Shown: positions 33,767 to 43,112, counted from the first letter of the stretch. The stretch is 64,000 nt of DNA from Streptomyces sp. SID9727 (GCF_010550605.1 NZ_JAAGNI010000345.1:1-64000); one strand, 5' to 3'. A program made the numbers and translations. Notes: generated by a model from the sequence alone, not told the origin.

Positions 33767-34441
33767 ATGGACAACAAGATCCCGTTAACCGGGCGTTCGA
33801 GGCCGTACCTTCGTCGCCCCCTCCAGACGCTCGCCATGCTGTTCGCCGTGGTCGTCGGCGCACTGACCTGGTCGACCCCCGCTCAGGCCCACGGCACCAT
33901 CGTCGACCCCGCCAGCCGCGCGTACCAGTGTTGGCAGACCTGGGGCAGCCATCACATGGACCCGGCCATGCAGACGCAGGACCCCATGTGCTGGCAGGCG
34001 TGGCAGGCCAACACCGACACCATGTGGAACTGGATGAGCGCCCTGCGCGACGGCCTCGGCGGCCAGTTCCAGGCGAAGACCCCGGACGGGACGCTCTGCA
34101 GCAACAACCTGTCCCGGAACGCCAGTCTGGACAAGCCCGGGGCGTGGAAGACCACCACGGTCGGCGCCAACTTCTCGGTGCACCTGCGTGATCAGGCGTC
34201 CCACGGTGCCGACTACTTCAAGGTCTACGTGAGCAAGCAGGGCTTCGACCCCAAGACGCAGACCCTGGGCTGGGGCAACCTCGACTTCATCACGCAGACC
34301 GGCCGCTACGCTCCGGCGCAGGACATCACGTTCCCGGTGCAGACCTCCGGCTACACCGGACACCACATCATGTTCGTGATCTGGCAGGCATCGCACCTCG
34401 ACCAGGCGTACATGTGGTGCAGCGACGTGAACTTCGCCTGA
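33767..34441 (+). CDS. Secreted lytic polysaccharide monooxygenase (AA10)
   Basis: The protein has 224 residues. The signal peptide is expected to be cut at AQA before His-Gly (HGTIVDPASRAYQCW), giving the N-terminal His of the copper histidine brace. The core ends with the conserved VIWQASHLDQAYMWCSDVNF. Three or more Cys pairs are present and no carbohydrate-binding module follows. AA10 enzymes oxidatively cleave chitin or cellulose. The CebR box in its promoter favours a cellulose role, though AA10 chitin-active forms also share this core. Confidence 0.93.
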   Translation: MDNKIPLTGRSRPYLRRPLQTLAMLFAVVVGALTWSTPAQAHGTIVDPASRAYQCWQTWGSHHMDPAMQTQDPMCWQAWQANTDTMWNWMSALRDGLGGQFQAKTPDGTLCSNNLSRNASLDKPGAWKTTTVGANFSVHLRDQASHGADYFKVYVSKQGFDPKTQTLGWGNLDFITQTGRYAPAQDITFPVQTSGYTGHHIMFVIWQASHLDQAYMWCSDVNFA

Positions 34442-34473
34442 GCCGGCAAGTGCCGCACGGGGCACCGGTCCCG

Positions 34474-34556
34474 GCCGCATGCCGCTGAGGCACCGCCCGG
34501 CCGAGCTCCGCCGGGGCAGGGGACACCTTGCTCCGGCGGAGCTTCCGGCATGCGGC
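34474..34556. terminator. Nested bidirectional terminator
   Basis: Outer arms GCCGCATGCCG (34474-34484) / CGGCATGCGGC (34546-34556) and inner arms AGCTCCGCCGG (34504-34514) / CCGGCGGAGCT (34533-34543), all perfect 11-bp. It lies between the convergent LPMO and HAD genes. Confidence 0.7.
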
Positions 34557-34623
34557 AGGGTTTCCCGGCGCAGGGCTGCACCGCCAGGCCGTGACAGCCG
34601 TCGGCAGGGGCGGCTCCACCCCG

Positions 34624-35913
34624 TCAGTACACCGTGTCCTGCTGGTCCGGTACGACGCTGCCGTCACCGCGCCGCACGGGGCCAAGGCTTCCGTCGGGCC
34701 TGGTGTAGGCGGCGGTCTCGCAGGGATAGGCCGTGGTCCTGCGGGGCAGCGGCTCGATGAACATGGGGTTCACGACCCAGCGGCCGTCGGCGTTGTCGTA
34801 GGCACGGCACATCACCTCGTTCTTGTTGCGGTTGAGCACCAGGTGCGCGCCCGTGGCATCGCCGACGAACGTCACGTCGGTGTCGGCGTCGCCGCCGCCG
34901 AGCGCGATCCGCCGATGAGGGGGCTGCTGGTTCCAGGCGGCCCGGCCGTGGATCCCGTAGATCTCCTGGTTGATCCAGCAACGCTTGCCGTCGATGTACG
35001 GGATCACCTCCCCCTCGGTGGCGCCCACCCCGCCGCAGCCTTCGTTGCTGGTCGTGATGCGGCCCTCGGAGTCGAGCACGGACCGGATGGCGACGGTGTG
35101 CGCCCGGTCGATTCCGATGCCGCGCGACCACACCTCGGTCACCGGTTCGGAACCCGCCGAGACGATCCAGACGTCGAATCCGGCCTTCTGGAGCGTCCGC
35201 ACCAGGTCGCGCTGCTGTTCGTAGTACCGGACGTAGGCGGGAAGTACATGGGTGCCGACGGTGCGGGTCGCACCGACGGGCGCGGCCAGGGCCTCGGCGC
35301 GGGCGGCCTCGGTGTACGCGCGCAGCTCGGGGACGGTGTGTCCGGCGAACAGCTGCGGCACCCACGCGTACTGCGGGACGGTACGCCGGTGGTTCCACTT
35401 TCCGGCGAAGGCCGCTTCGCCGCTCATCGTTCTGCCGTTCTCGCGGATCTGGAGGATCTCGTCGGCGCAGCGGGCGTTGGTGGAGGTGGGCAGGGGTGTT
35501 CCCACGGCCACGTCGGTTCCGCAGGCATCGGTGAGGGCCGTGTTCGCGGTGCTGGTCAGCCAGGTGCTGGTGTCCTTCCAGCTGGCGGGCCGAAGGATCT
35601 TGTCGTGGCGCAGGGACCAGCTGATGGTGGCGTCGGTGACGTCGTTCTTGGTGATGGTGTTGTCCCAGTCGAACGCCGCGACAGGGCGCGGCCCGCCTCT
35701 CCCGCGGCAGGTGCCGCGCTCGTCGATCACGCGCTGCAACTGGGCCCTGTTGTCGCCGTACCAGGGAAGAGCGTCGGAGAGCTGAGGGCAGCGGGCCGTC
35801 GGCGTCACGGACACGCGAGCGGCCGGTGCGGCTGTCACGGGTCCGGCTGCGGCCGCGACCGCGAAAGCGGCCGTCACGGCCGAGGTCCACGCGAGAACAA
35901 GTCGGGTACGCAT
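34624..35913 (-). CDS. Secreted HAD-superfamily hydrolase/phosphatase
   Basis: The ATG at 35913 gives 429 residues and a signal peptide (RTRLVLAWTSAVTAAFAVAAAAG). The nucleophile motif AFDWDNTITKND (DxDxT-like with DWDNT) and late Asp pair GGGDADTDVTFVGDATG match HAD phosphatases of the phosphoserine-phosphatase-like group. Five or more Cys (including RCPQL, GCGGVG, RCWINQ) suggest disulfides after export. Likely an extracellular phosphatase scavenging phosphate; the substrate is unknown. Confidence 0.85.
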   Translation of the reverse strand: MRTRLVLAWTSAVTAAFAVAAAAGPVTAAPAARVSVTPTARCPQLSDALPWYGDNRAQLQRVIDERGTCRGRGGPRPVAAFDWDNTITKNDVTDATISWSLRHDKILRPASWKDTSTWLTSTANTALTDACGTDVAVGTPLPTSTNARCADEILQIRENGRTMSGEAAFAGKWNHRRTVPQYAWVPQLFAGHTVPELRAYTEAARAEALAAPVGATRTVGTHVLPAYVRYYEQQRDLVRTLQKAGFDVWIVSAGSEPVTEVWSRGIGIDRAHTVAIRSVLDSEGRITTSNEGCGGVGATEGEVIPYIDGKRCWINQEIYGIHGRAAWNQQPPHRRIALGGGDADTDVTFVGDATGAHLVLNRNKNEVMCRAYDNADGRWVVNPMFIEPLPRRTTAYPCETAAYTRPDGSLGPVRRGDGSVVPDQQDTVY

Positions 35914-36387
35914 GCGTGTGGACGGTACATCAATGTTTCGGTGATGTAGAGGGGGCACGCTCCCGCCCGCAGGAGTCAACTGGCGTGCACAGCCGGGCCG
36001 GAAACGTCAACGGCTGAAAAATGGACAAGCACACCACGTCTCCGGGGGAGTGCTCTTAGGCTCAACCGACTTGTCAATCAGTTGAGTTGACTTTGGCGTG
36101 CTGATTACGTCCGATCGATGGGTTTCCCGGCGATATCCCAGCCGCGGTAGAGCGAATGACCGCGTCATATGCAAACCTCATGCCGAGGCCCTTCCCTCGT
36201 TCCCCTGCGGATCGGTGTGCGGCGTCAGGCGTGGGCCACCGCAGCAGGCGACCCTCCTGGGGCTCACGGGAATTCCTCATCGGCTCATCAGTGGACGCCG
36301 TATCGACTTGGGCAACTGGTGGGATTTCACCGGGCTGTTCGGCCCGAATCGGGGTGAGGCCACCCCCAGACACGACAAGGGGCATCA
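35914..36387. promoter_or_regulatory. 474-bp region upstream of the GMC operon
   Basis: Candidate elements: CTCAAC (36061-36066) / GTTGAG (36081-36086), overlapping TTGACT (36087-36092) as a -35, and palindrome ATGAC-CGC-GTCAT (36156-36168). The GMC ribosome site AAGGGG lies 5 nt before its ATG. No gene is supported between. Confidence 0.45.
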
Positions 36388-38301
36388 ATGACGTCTTTCG
36401 ACGATACGGACCCGGTGATTTTCCCGGCGGGTGCTGCGACGCAGACCAGTGCGGCCGAGGCCGCGAGAGGTGAATGGGATGCCGTGATCGTCGGCGGCGG
36501 CATGGCGGGTTCCATCGTCGCCGAGCAGCTGAGCCAGTCGGGCTACAAGGTGCTGATCGTGGAAGCCGGTCCCGGCAAGGACCTGGACCTCGCGGAGTAC
36601 GAGTCGTACCTGACGCGGTTCTACGGTGCGGTCATCAAGGACAACCAGTCGCCGTACCCGTTCAACCCGAATGCCCGGATGCCCAGGAGCACCGACACCA
36701 TGCCGGTGGATCCGGGCACGCCCCGAGACGAGTTCTACCTCGTGCAGGAAGACACGTACTGCTCGGACACCACGTTCACCCGAGTCCTCGGCGGCACCTC
36801 CATGCACTGGGAGGGGAAAGCGCTGCGCATGCTTCCCGAGGACTTCAACCTGCGGACCAAGTACGGGCAGGGGCTGAACTGGCCGCTCAGCTACGACGAT
36901 CTGGAACCCTACTACCGGCAGGCCGAGGCCGAACTGGGGGTGGCCGCGGAAGTCGAGGACCAGGCGTATCTGGGAATGCATTTCCCGAAGGGGTATGTGT
37001 TCCCGATGCACCGCATGCCGCCGTCCTATCTCGACCAGACGGTCGCCCGAGGTGTGGACGGCATGCGGGTCAACCTGGCGGACGACGACTACACCCTCCG
37101 GGTGCGGAGTTTTCCGCAGGCCCGCAACGGCGTTCCGAACGCCGCGTACGACGGCGGAAAGGGCTTCGTCCCGGTCGGTGCGGTGAGCACCAACCAGGTG
37201 GAAGAGGGCGAGCGCTGCCAGGGGAACACCAACTGCGTCCCGCTCTGCCCCGTGCAGGCCAAGTATCACGCGGGAAAGACCCTGACCAAGGCGCTCAGCA
37301 AAGGCAACGTCAAGATCCTGACGCAGGCGGTCGCGTCGAAGGTGGAGGTCGACGAGCAGGACCGCCGGGTCACCGGGATCACCATCAAGAACTACCAGTC
37401 GCTCGAATCCAACAGCTACGAGACGTACACGGTGAAGGGCACCGTCTACATTCTCTGCGCGCACGCCATCGAGAACGCCCGGCTCATGCTGGCCTCCGGC
37501 ATGCAGCGCATGAGCCGCAGCCAGCTGATCGGCCGGAACCTGATGGACCACGCGTACCTGCTGTCCTGGGGCCTGCTGCCCGAGCCGGCCGGCACGATGC
37601 GGGGCACGTCCTGCACGAGCGGAATCACCGACCTGCGCGGCGGTCGCTTCCGCGGCACCCAGGCGGGATTCGGCGTGGACATCCACAACGACGGCTGGGG
37701 CTGGGCGACCGGCTCGCCCTACACGGACCTGGTCGAACTCGTCGACAAACAGGGTCTGCACGGGAAGGAGTTGCGCCGGACCCTCGGGAACCAGATCTCC
37801 CGGCAGCTTCTGCTGGCCTTCATGATCGACCTGCTGCCCGACCGGAACAACACGGTCACCGTGGACGAGCGGTACAAGGACGCCCTCGACAACCTGAAGC
37901 CGGTCGTGTCGCTCACGATCCCGCCGTACACCATGCGGGGTGCCGCGTTCGCCCGCGATCTCGCGACCGACATCTTCGCGAAGCTCGGTGCCGAGGAGCG
38001 GACCCAGTACGACAAGGACCGCTACAGCGCCGTCGAGCACGAGGGCCAGTGGTACAACATCGTGGGCGGCAACCACCTCGCGGGCACCCACATCATGGGC
38101 ACCGACCCGACGAACTCGGTGGTCGACCACACCCAGCAGTCGTGGGACCACGACAACCTCTACCTCGTCGGACCCGGCAGCCTGCCCTCGATCGGTACGT
38201 CCAACATCAGCCTGACCATGGCGGCGCTCGCCTTCCGCAGCTCCACCCACATCGTCAGGTACCTGCGCGCGGCGAAGGCCCCGGCCACCGTCCGCAGCTA
38301 A
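36388..38301 (+). CDS. GMC-family FAD sugar oxidoreductase, large subunit type
   Basis: The protein has 637 residues. The ADP-binding motif is DAVIVGGGMAGSIVAEQ (residues ~31-47). A Cys motif CQGNTNCVPLCP (about residues 280-291) is the pattern of membrane sugar dehydrogenase large subunits such as fructose or gluconate dehydrogenases. The C-terminal GMC active-site region GGNHLAGTHIMG (His) and GTSNISLTMA (Asn) is present. No signal peptide or Tat motif is seen, so it is probably cytosolic. It heads a five-gene run with a matching FAD-SLDH-type small subunit. The substrate is likely a sugar or glycoside. Confidence 0.85.
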   Translation: MTSFDDTDPVIFPAGAATQTSAAEAARGEWDAVIVGGGMAGSIVAEQLSQSGYKVLIVEAGPGKDLDLAEYESYLTRFYGAVIKDNQSPYPFNPNARMPRSTDTMPVDPGTPRDEFYLVQEDTYCSDTTFTRVLGGTSMHWEGKALRMLPEDFNLRTKYGQGLNWPLSYDDLEPYYRQAEAELGVAAEVEDQAYLGMHFPKGYVFPMHRMPPSYLDQTVARGVDGMRVNLADDDYTLRVRSFPQARNGVPNAAYDGGKGFVPVGAVSTNQVEEGERCQGNTNCVPLCPVQAKYHAGKTLTKALSKGNVKILTQAVASKVEVDEQDRRVTGITIKNYQSLESNSYETYTVKGTVYILCAHAIENARLMLASGMQRMSRSQLIGRNLMDHAYLLSWGLLPEPAGTMRGTSCTSGITDLRGGRFRGTQAGFGVDIHNDGWGWATGSPYTDLVELVDKQGLHGKELRRTLGNQISRQLLLAFMIDLLPDRNNTVTVDERYKDALDNLKPVVSLTIPPYTMRGAAFARDLATDIFAKLGAEERTQYDKDRYSAVEHEGQWYNIVGGNHLAGTHIMGTDPTNSVVDHTQQSWDHDNLYLVGPGSLPSIGTSNISLTMAALAFRSSTHIVRYLRAAKAPATVRS

Positions 38302-38362
38302 ACGGCAAGAGACCCGCGGCCCGACGCATCCGGCCGCCGCCACCGCCCACGATTGGGGGAAC

Positions 38363-39505
38363 ATGTCCGTTGCACAATCGGAGCCGTCCCAGGACTCCAA
38401 GATCAAGACCATCGAGGAACTGCGCGAATACCTGTACAAGGGGCTCCAGTTGGAGCACGCGACGCTCCCGCCCTACCTCACCGCCCTCTACTCGCTGCAT
38501 CCGGGGAAGAACTCTGATGCCTGGCACGTCATCAGGGTCGTGGCCGTCGAGGAGATGCTGCACCTCACCCTGGTCGCCAACGTCCTGAACGCCGTGGGCG
38601 GGACTCCGGAACTCACCAGGTCCGGCTTCGTGCCGAACTACCCGACACGCCTGCCGTGTGGTCCCGACGACTTCGAGGTGCATCTCCGGCCGTTCTCGCG
38701 CGAGGCTCTCGACACGTTCCTGAGGATCGAGAAGCCGGCGCCTGCCGCCAACGAGGAGGACAGGTTCGTCCCGATGGACTGGGCGGCCCTGGGGCTGGCG
38801 TCCGACGGCGTGGCGCCACCATCGGAGAAACTGGCGGAGATCGAGGAGTCCGGCACCGTCCTCGGCCTCGTCCCCGGAGAACCCACCCTGCGTTTCGCGA
38901 GCATCGGTGAGTTCTACGAGGAGATCATGCGGGGCATCAACCACCTGGAGGACCAGGCCCGGCAGGCGGGGACGACGATCTTCACCGGCGAGCCCGCTCG
39001 CCAGGTGACCCCCGAGTACTTCTACTCGGGTGGCGGCGATGTGATCGAGGTGACGGGGCGCGACACCGCGGTCGCGGCGCTCACCCTCGTCGCGGAGCAG
39101 GGCGAAGGGCTGCACGGCGGCATCTTCGACAGCCAGGACGAAATCGCCCACTACTACAGGTTCCAGCAACTGGAGAAGGGCCAGTACTACCAGAAGGGCG
39201 ACCCGCCGGGTAGTCCTTCCGGCCCGGATGTGAACGTCGACTGGGATGCCGCGTATCCGGTGAAGCCGGACATCAAACTGGCGGATCTCGTGGGAGACCC
39301 GGAGATCCTGGCGGCGGCCGAGGAATTCAACCGGTCCTACGCCACTTTCCTGACCAACATCAACCTGGCCTACAACGGCCGGCCCGACCTGCTGCTCAAG
39401 GCGGTCTGGGAGATGTTCCGCATTCGCGACAGCATGAACCGGCTCATCCGCAACCCGCTCACCGGGCACGGGGGATTCCACGCCGGCCCGACATTCGAGA
39501 TCTAG
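38363..39505 (+). CDS. Ferritin-like (VioB C-terminal type) protein
   Basis: 380 residues. The core helix pair has LEHATLPPYLTALYSL and RVVAVEEMLHLTLVANVLNAVGG, with Glu/His positions suited to a di-iron site, as in the ferritin-like domain of VioB and related proteins (PF12902 type). The VioB family catalyses a dimerising oxidation of imines in violacein biosynthesis; related stand-alone proteins have no established role. It sits 61 nt after the GMC gene and 21 nt before the small-subunit gene, so it is probably a functional part of that oxidoreductase system. Confidence 0.75.
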   Translation: MSVAQSEPSQDSKIKTIEELREYLYKGLQLEHATLPPYLTALYSLHPGKNSDAWHVIRVVAVEEMLHLTLVANVLNAVGGTPELTRSGFVPNYPTRLPCGPDDFEVHLRPFSREALDTFLRIEKPAPAANEEDRFVPMDWAALGLASDGVAPPSEKLAEIEESGTVLGLVPGEPTLRFASIGEFYEEIMRGINHLEDQARQAGTTIFTGEPARQVTPEYFYSGGGDVIEVTGRDTAVAALTLVAEQGEGLHGGIFDSQDEIAHYYRFQQLEKGQYYQKGDPPGSPSGPDVNVDWDAAYPVKPDIKLADLVGDPEILAAAEEFNRSYATFLTNINLAYNGRPDLLLKAVWEMFRIRDSMNRLIRNPLTGHGGFHAGPTFEI

Positions 39506-39526
39506 ACCGTCGAAGGAGGAAACACC

Positions 39527-40075
39527 GTGACGCGAACAGCGACCACGGAAGAGGATCTGCGCGCATTCGTGAAGTTCTCTGCCACTGTCACCGGCTTCAG
39601 CGAGTTCGACCTGTGGGGAACCGGTCAGGCGGAGGCGTACCACGAAACGGTCGTGGCTCAAGAAGGGTCGGACGCGCTCCGGAACGCGATCTCGTCCGAT
39701 CTCTCCGCCGTCCCCGCCGATCCGGTGGTGAAGAGCATCATCAAGCTCTGGTACGTCGGCGTCTGGTACGGCCCCGAACTGACGGGACGCGTGGACGTGG
39801 CGGCTTGGACGGCGCCCGGCCGCAGTGGAGCGAAGCCCGCAGTACCGGACGACAGCCAGCCCGAGGAAAGCCTGCCCTGGCAGACCGCGCCCGGACCGCA
39901 GCAGGCCGGAGAAGGCCGGGCGGAGGACAGCGGTGAGCGCACACCCCCGTTCGTCGTCTCCCCCGACGCCTACACCGAGGGCCTGCTGTGGCGGGCGATC
40001 GGTGCCCATCCGTCCGGTGCGAAGGCGCCGGGCTACGGGTCGTGGGCCACTCCGCCCGCACTCGAGAACCACTGA
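39527..40075 (+). CDS. FAD-sorbitol dehydrogenase (FAD-SLDH) type small subunit
   Basis: 182 residues. The start FVKFSATVTGF with conserved Phe/Ser/Gly, SIIKLWYVGVWYGPEL and the C-terminal GLLWRAIGAHPSGAK...WATPP resemble the small subunit of membrane FAD sorbitol/sugar dehydrogenases. In that family the small subunit carries a Tat signal that exports the folded large subunit. Here no signal is seen, so the pair probably stays in the cytosol. A disordered Pro/Glu-rich insertion lies at about 95-140. AGGAGG precedes the GTG start. Confidence 0.72.
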   Translation: MTRTATTEEDLRAFVKFSATVTGFSEFDLWGTGQAEAYHETVVAQEGSDALRNAISSDLSAVPADPVVKSIIKLWYVGVWYGPELTGRVDVAAWTAPGRSGAKPAVPDDSQPEESLPWQTAPGPQQAGEGRAEDSGERTPPFVVSPDAYTEGLLWRAIGAHPSGAKAPGYGSWATPPALENH

Positions 40076-40090
40076 ACGGAGAAGACGCGC

Positions 40091-41008
40091 ATGACCAGCA
40101 CTGTCCCGAACCTGGGCCCCGACAAGGTGTCGCTCGGCGTCACGCCGACCCTGTGGTGGAACGACGACTTCCCCCTGATCGACAACGGAATCCCGTTCGA
40201 GCAATGCGTGAGCGAGATGGCGCTCGCGGGATTTCAGGGCTGCAGTATCGGCCACAAGTACCCGGCGGAGGCAACCGTCCTCAAGGAAGCGCTCGACCTG
40301 CGCGGCCTGCAGGTGTCCGAGCCCTGGGTGAGTACGTATTTCACCATCGGTGAAAAGGACCGGACCGTCGAGAACTTCAAGAGGCAGCTGGAGTTCCTCA
40401 AGAAGGTGGGCGGTCACGACATCGTGGTCGCGGAGTTCGGGCAGTCGTCCCATCTGCAGCCCATCCCCGTCTTCAGGAACCGCCCGCACTTCACCGACTC
40501 GGACTGGCACCTCCTCACCGAGGGGCTCAACGACATCGGCAAGCTGGCCGCGGACAGCGGGATGCGGCTCTGCTATCACCACCACATGGGCACGGGCGTG
40601 CAGTCGGCCGCGGACGTCGACAGGCTGATGGCAGGCACCGACCCGGACCTCGTGCACCTGCTGTTCGACACGGGGCATCTCCAGCTCGCGGGTGACGACC
40701 CGCTCCGCACCGCGGAGAAGCACAAGCAGCGGATCAAGCACGTGCACCTCAAGAACGTCCGCGAGCCGGTTGCCGAGAAGGTGAAGAGCGACCACCTGTC
40801 CTTCGAGGAGGGCATCCGGCAGGGCGTGTTCACCGTGCCCGGAGACGTGGAAGGGATGATCGACTTCAGGCCCGTCCTCACCACCCTGGGGAACGCCGGC
40901 TACGAGGGATGGCTGGTCGTCGAGGCCGAGCAGGACCCGGCGAGGGCATGCCCGCTGAAGTACGCCAAGATGGCCCGCGCCTACCTCGCCGAAGTCCTGG
41001 GATGGTAG
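40091..41008 (+). CDS. Sugar phosphate isomerase/epimerase family protein (IolE-like TIM barrel)
   Basis: 305 residues. The fold and motifs follow 2-keto-myo-inositol dehydratase: VAEFGQSSH, CYHHHMGTGVQ, LLFDTGHLQLAGDDP, HVHLKNVRE and VVEAEQDP supply the metal-binding Glu, Asp, His and Glu. IolE-type enzymes dehydrate or epimerise keto-sugars. The gene is 15 nt after the small-subunit gene, and follows a GMC oxidase, so the substrate may be a keto-sugar made by that oxidase. Inositol specificity is not supported since no other iol genes are present. Confidence 0.85.
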   Translation: MTSTVPNLGPDKVSLGVTPTLWWNDDFPLIDNGIPFEQCVSEMALAGFQGCSIGHKYPAEATVLKEALDLRGLQVSEPWVSTYFTIGEKDRTVENFKRQLEFLKKVGGHDIVVAEFGQSSHLQPIPVFRNRPHFTDSDWHLLTEGLNDIGKLAADSGMRLCYHHHMGTGVQSAADVDRLMAGTDPDLVHLLFDTGHLQLAGDDPLRTAEKHKQRIKHVHLKNVREPVAEKVKSDHLSFEEGIRQGVFTVPGDVEGMIDFRPVLTTLGNAGYEGWLVVEAEQDPARACPLKYAKMARAYLAEVLGW

Positions 41009-41010
41009 CC

Positions 41011-42003
41011 ATGAGCGCGCGCGACATCTACCTCAGCTTCTTCATGTTCACCGTCAATCTGCACCCGGACGATCCCCGGTACACCGAGGTCGTCGTCCGG
41101 CACATGGAGAAGCTGCGGAGCATCGGGTACGCGGGGTTCGACATGCCCGTCTTCCCGAACGACACGGGCGACCCCCAAGGCGAGGTGCCCCGCTACGAAA
41201 AGCTCAGGGAGGCCCTCGACACGGCCGGTCTGGCCGACGTGGGCCTGACCACCAACGTGGCCACGACGCCGGCCTACGACCCCACGTCGCTGATCGCCGA
41301 GGAACGCGAGGCGGCGCTCGGCTACCTCAAGTCACGGGTGGACATCACAGCGGCTCTGCGCGGCACCATCATGGCGGGCCCCGTCCTGTTCCCGTACAAC
41401 GTCTTCCCCACCGCCAACGGCAAGCCGCTGTGGAGTGACGCGCTGCAGGACTGGCTGCGGCCCCGATACGAGATCGCCCAGCCGCTCTTCGAGCAACTGG
41501 GCGCGTACGCGGCGGAGAGGGGCGTCCAGGTCGCCATCGAACCCGTCGACCACTGGGAGACCCCCGCCCCGAACATGGTGCGCGACGTACTCGACTTCCT
41601 GGCCGGCGTGAGCAGTCCGCACATCGGCGTGTGCGTCGACAGCTCCCACGTCGTCCTCGGCAGCAGCGGCCCGAAGGCGTACCAGCGAGACATCGAGGAC
41701 GCCGCCGGCCGGCAGCGTCTGCACTACGTCCAGGTCTCCCCGCCGGACCGCGGCGAGGTCGCTGACAGCTGGATCCCCTGGCGCGAGTTCCTCGATCCCG
41801 TCCTGCCCGTATACGACGGGCCGTTGCTCATCGAAGTCTTCAACGCCATCCCGGAGTTCCTCGACTCCTTGCGGCTGACGCGGCGGAAGTTCTGGGTCCC
41901 CGGGGACGACCAGCCGGTAGAGGGCGTGCCGAGCGCGTACGACGTCGCCGAGGACGGAATCAAGAAGCTGCGCGCCGAACTGGCCCGCCTCGAAGGGAGT
42001 TGA
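41011..42003 (+). CDS. Sugar phosphate isomerase/epimerase family TIM-barrel protein
   Basis: From the ATG at 41011 the protein has 330 residues; an ATG at 41002 overlaps the previous stop and is an alternative. Metal ligands of the family are seen in QVAIEPVDHWE, VCVDSSHVVLG, HYVQVSPPD and LIEVFNAIPEF. It resembles sugar isomerase/epimerases such as D-tagatose 3-epimerase relatives. It closes the five-gene run, and a terminator follows. Paired TIM-barrel proteins after a flavin oxidase are known in C-glycoside cleavage, but the DUF6379 partner of those enzymes is absent here. Confidence 0.82.
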   Translation: MSARDIYLSFFMFTVNLHPDDPRYTEVVVRHMEKLRSIGYAGFDMPVFPNDTGDPQGEVPRYEKLREALDTAGLADVGLTTNVATTPAYDPTSLIAEEREAALGYLKSRVDITAALRGTIMAGPVLFPYNVFPTANGKPLWSDALQDWLRPRYEIAQPLFEQLGAYAAERGVQVAIEPVDHWETPAPNMVRDVLDFLAGVSSPHIGVCVDSSHVVLGSSGPKAYQRDIEDAAGRQRLHYVQVSPPDRGEVADSWIPWREFLDPVLPVYDGPLLIEVFNAIPEFLDSLRLTRRKFWVPGDDQPVEGVPSAYDVAEDGIKKLRAELARLEGS

Positions 42004-42048
42004 TCCCGGCGCCGGCCGGCCCTGACGCCGTGTGACGGCCCCGCTGGA

Positions 42049-42074
42049 GCCCTCCCGGTACCTGCCGGGAGGGC
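42049..42074 (+). terminator. Terminator of the GMC operon
   Basis: Perfect 10-bp arms GCCCTCCCGG (42049-42058) / CCGGGAGGGC (42065-42074), loop TACCTG, 45 nt after the last stop. Confidence 0.7.
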
Positions 42075-42245
42075 GGCCTGAGGTTACGGGCGGGGGCCGC
42101 TCGACCGCGCCATGCGTCATTCGACGGGTGCCCGGGCCGTGCGTCGGCTTGGCCGACGGTCAGAGGGTGATCGGCGCATCGGAGGCGGCGGCCGTCGTCC
42201 GGCGTCGCGCTGGTCGCGGAGCCGGCTCGGCCGGGGCGGTGGGCA

Positions 42246-43112
42246 TCAGCCCACGATCAGGATCCCTCCCGCCACGGCCGCAGCGACCCCCACGAGAAGG
42301 GCCCCGACAGCGAACGCGATCTCGCTGACGCGGGAGCGGTGTTCGGCGGCGAGGTCCGTGGTGAAGACGTCCGGGTTGTCGGGGCGGTAGTGGATCGTGA
42401 GGTCCCGGCCGCGCGAGCCGGCGGGATCGCTCAGCCCTACGGTGCGGTAGGCGGTGACGGCGGTGCCGTCGTGGGTGGTGAAGGCGACGACCGGGGTGTG
42501 GCTGGTGGTGGTTCCGCTGTCCTCGTCGACGGTGACGTCCTTCAGTACGGCGATGACGCGGCCCGGGACCGGGCCGCCGGAGGCGAGGCTCTCGATGCGC
42601 GGGCGTGAGTCGCGTATGGCCCCGGGCAGGTAGGTCGCGCTCAGCAGCGTCCAGGGGACGCCGAAGCCGATGAGGGCCCACGGCCGGCCCCAGTCGATCG
42701 AGGCGACGACGACCAGCCCGACGTAGATGAGGAAGACCGCGAAGTTGGGCCAACCGAGCCCGCTCCGTCCGGCGTCCGGGTCCGTGGTGAAGCGGTAGGC
42801 GTGCGGACGGCCGGGCGGGTAGCGGATGCCGATCTCCCGGCCCGTCCAGGCCGTGCTGATCCGGTCGCCGCATTCGCCGTCGTTGGTGACGGTGAACTCC
42901 TGCCCCGTGGCGGGGTCGCGGAAGGTGACGACCACGGCGATCCCCTCGCGTGCCGAGCTCCCGTGCCGGGGCTCCGTGACCCGTTCGATCCGGCCCATGA
43001 CGCGGACCGCCCGCTGGCCGCGGGTCACCCCGGCCAGCGACCGTCCGTATCCGACGACCGCTACGGCGCCGAGGACGACGCACCAGAGCGCCAGATATCC
43101 GTGCAAGCCCAT
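42246..43112 (-). CDS. DUF3592-type membrane protein
   Basis: 288 residues from the ATG at 43112 (GGAGGAG upstream). Two soluble beta modules (VRVMGRIERVTEPRHG...VTFRDPATGQEFTV and GRVIAVLKDVTV...VVAFTTHDGTAVT) resemble the DUF3592 layout, each followed by YRPDNP/YPPGRP. Three to four membrane helices are at about 5-25, 115-155 and the C-terminus. It is followed upstream by a similar gene on the same strand (stop at 43180). Function unknown. Confidence 0.75.
   Translation of the reverse strand: MGLHGYLALWCVVLGAVAVVGYGRSLAGVTRGQRAVRVMGRIERVTEPRHGSSAREGIAVVVTFRDPATGQEFTVTNDGECGDRISTAWTGREIGIRYPPGRPHAYRFTTDPDAGRSGLGWPNFAVFLIYVGLVVVASIDWGRPWALIGFGVPWTLLSATYLPGAIRDSRPRIESLASGGPVPGRVIAVLKDVTVDEDSGTTTSHTPVVAFTTHDGTAVTAYRTVGLSDPAGSRGRDLTIHYRPDNPDVFTTDLAAEHRSRVSEIAFAVGALLVGVAAAVAGGILIVG

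Noticed and set aside
36388..42003. myo-Inositol catabolic operon, because of the IolE-like gene
   Set aside because: No iolB, iolC, iolD, iolG or inositol transporter is present; GMC and FAD-SLDH partners point to another sugar.
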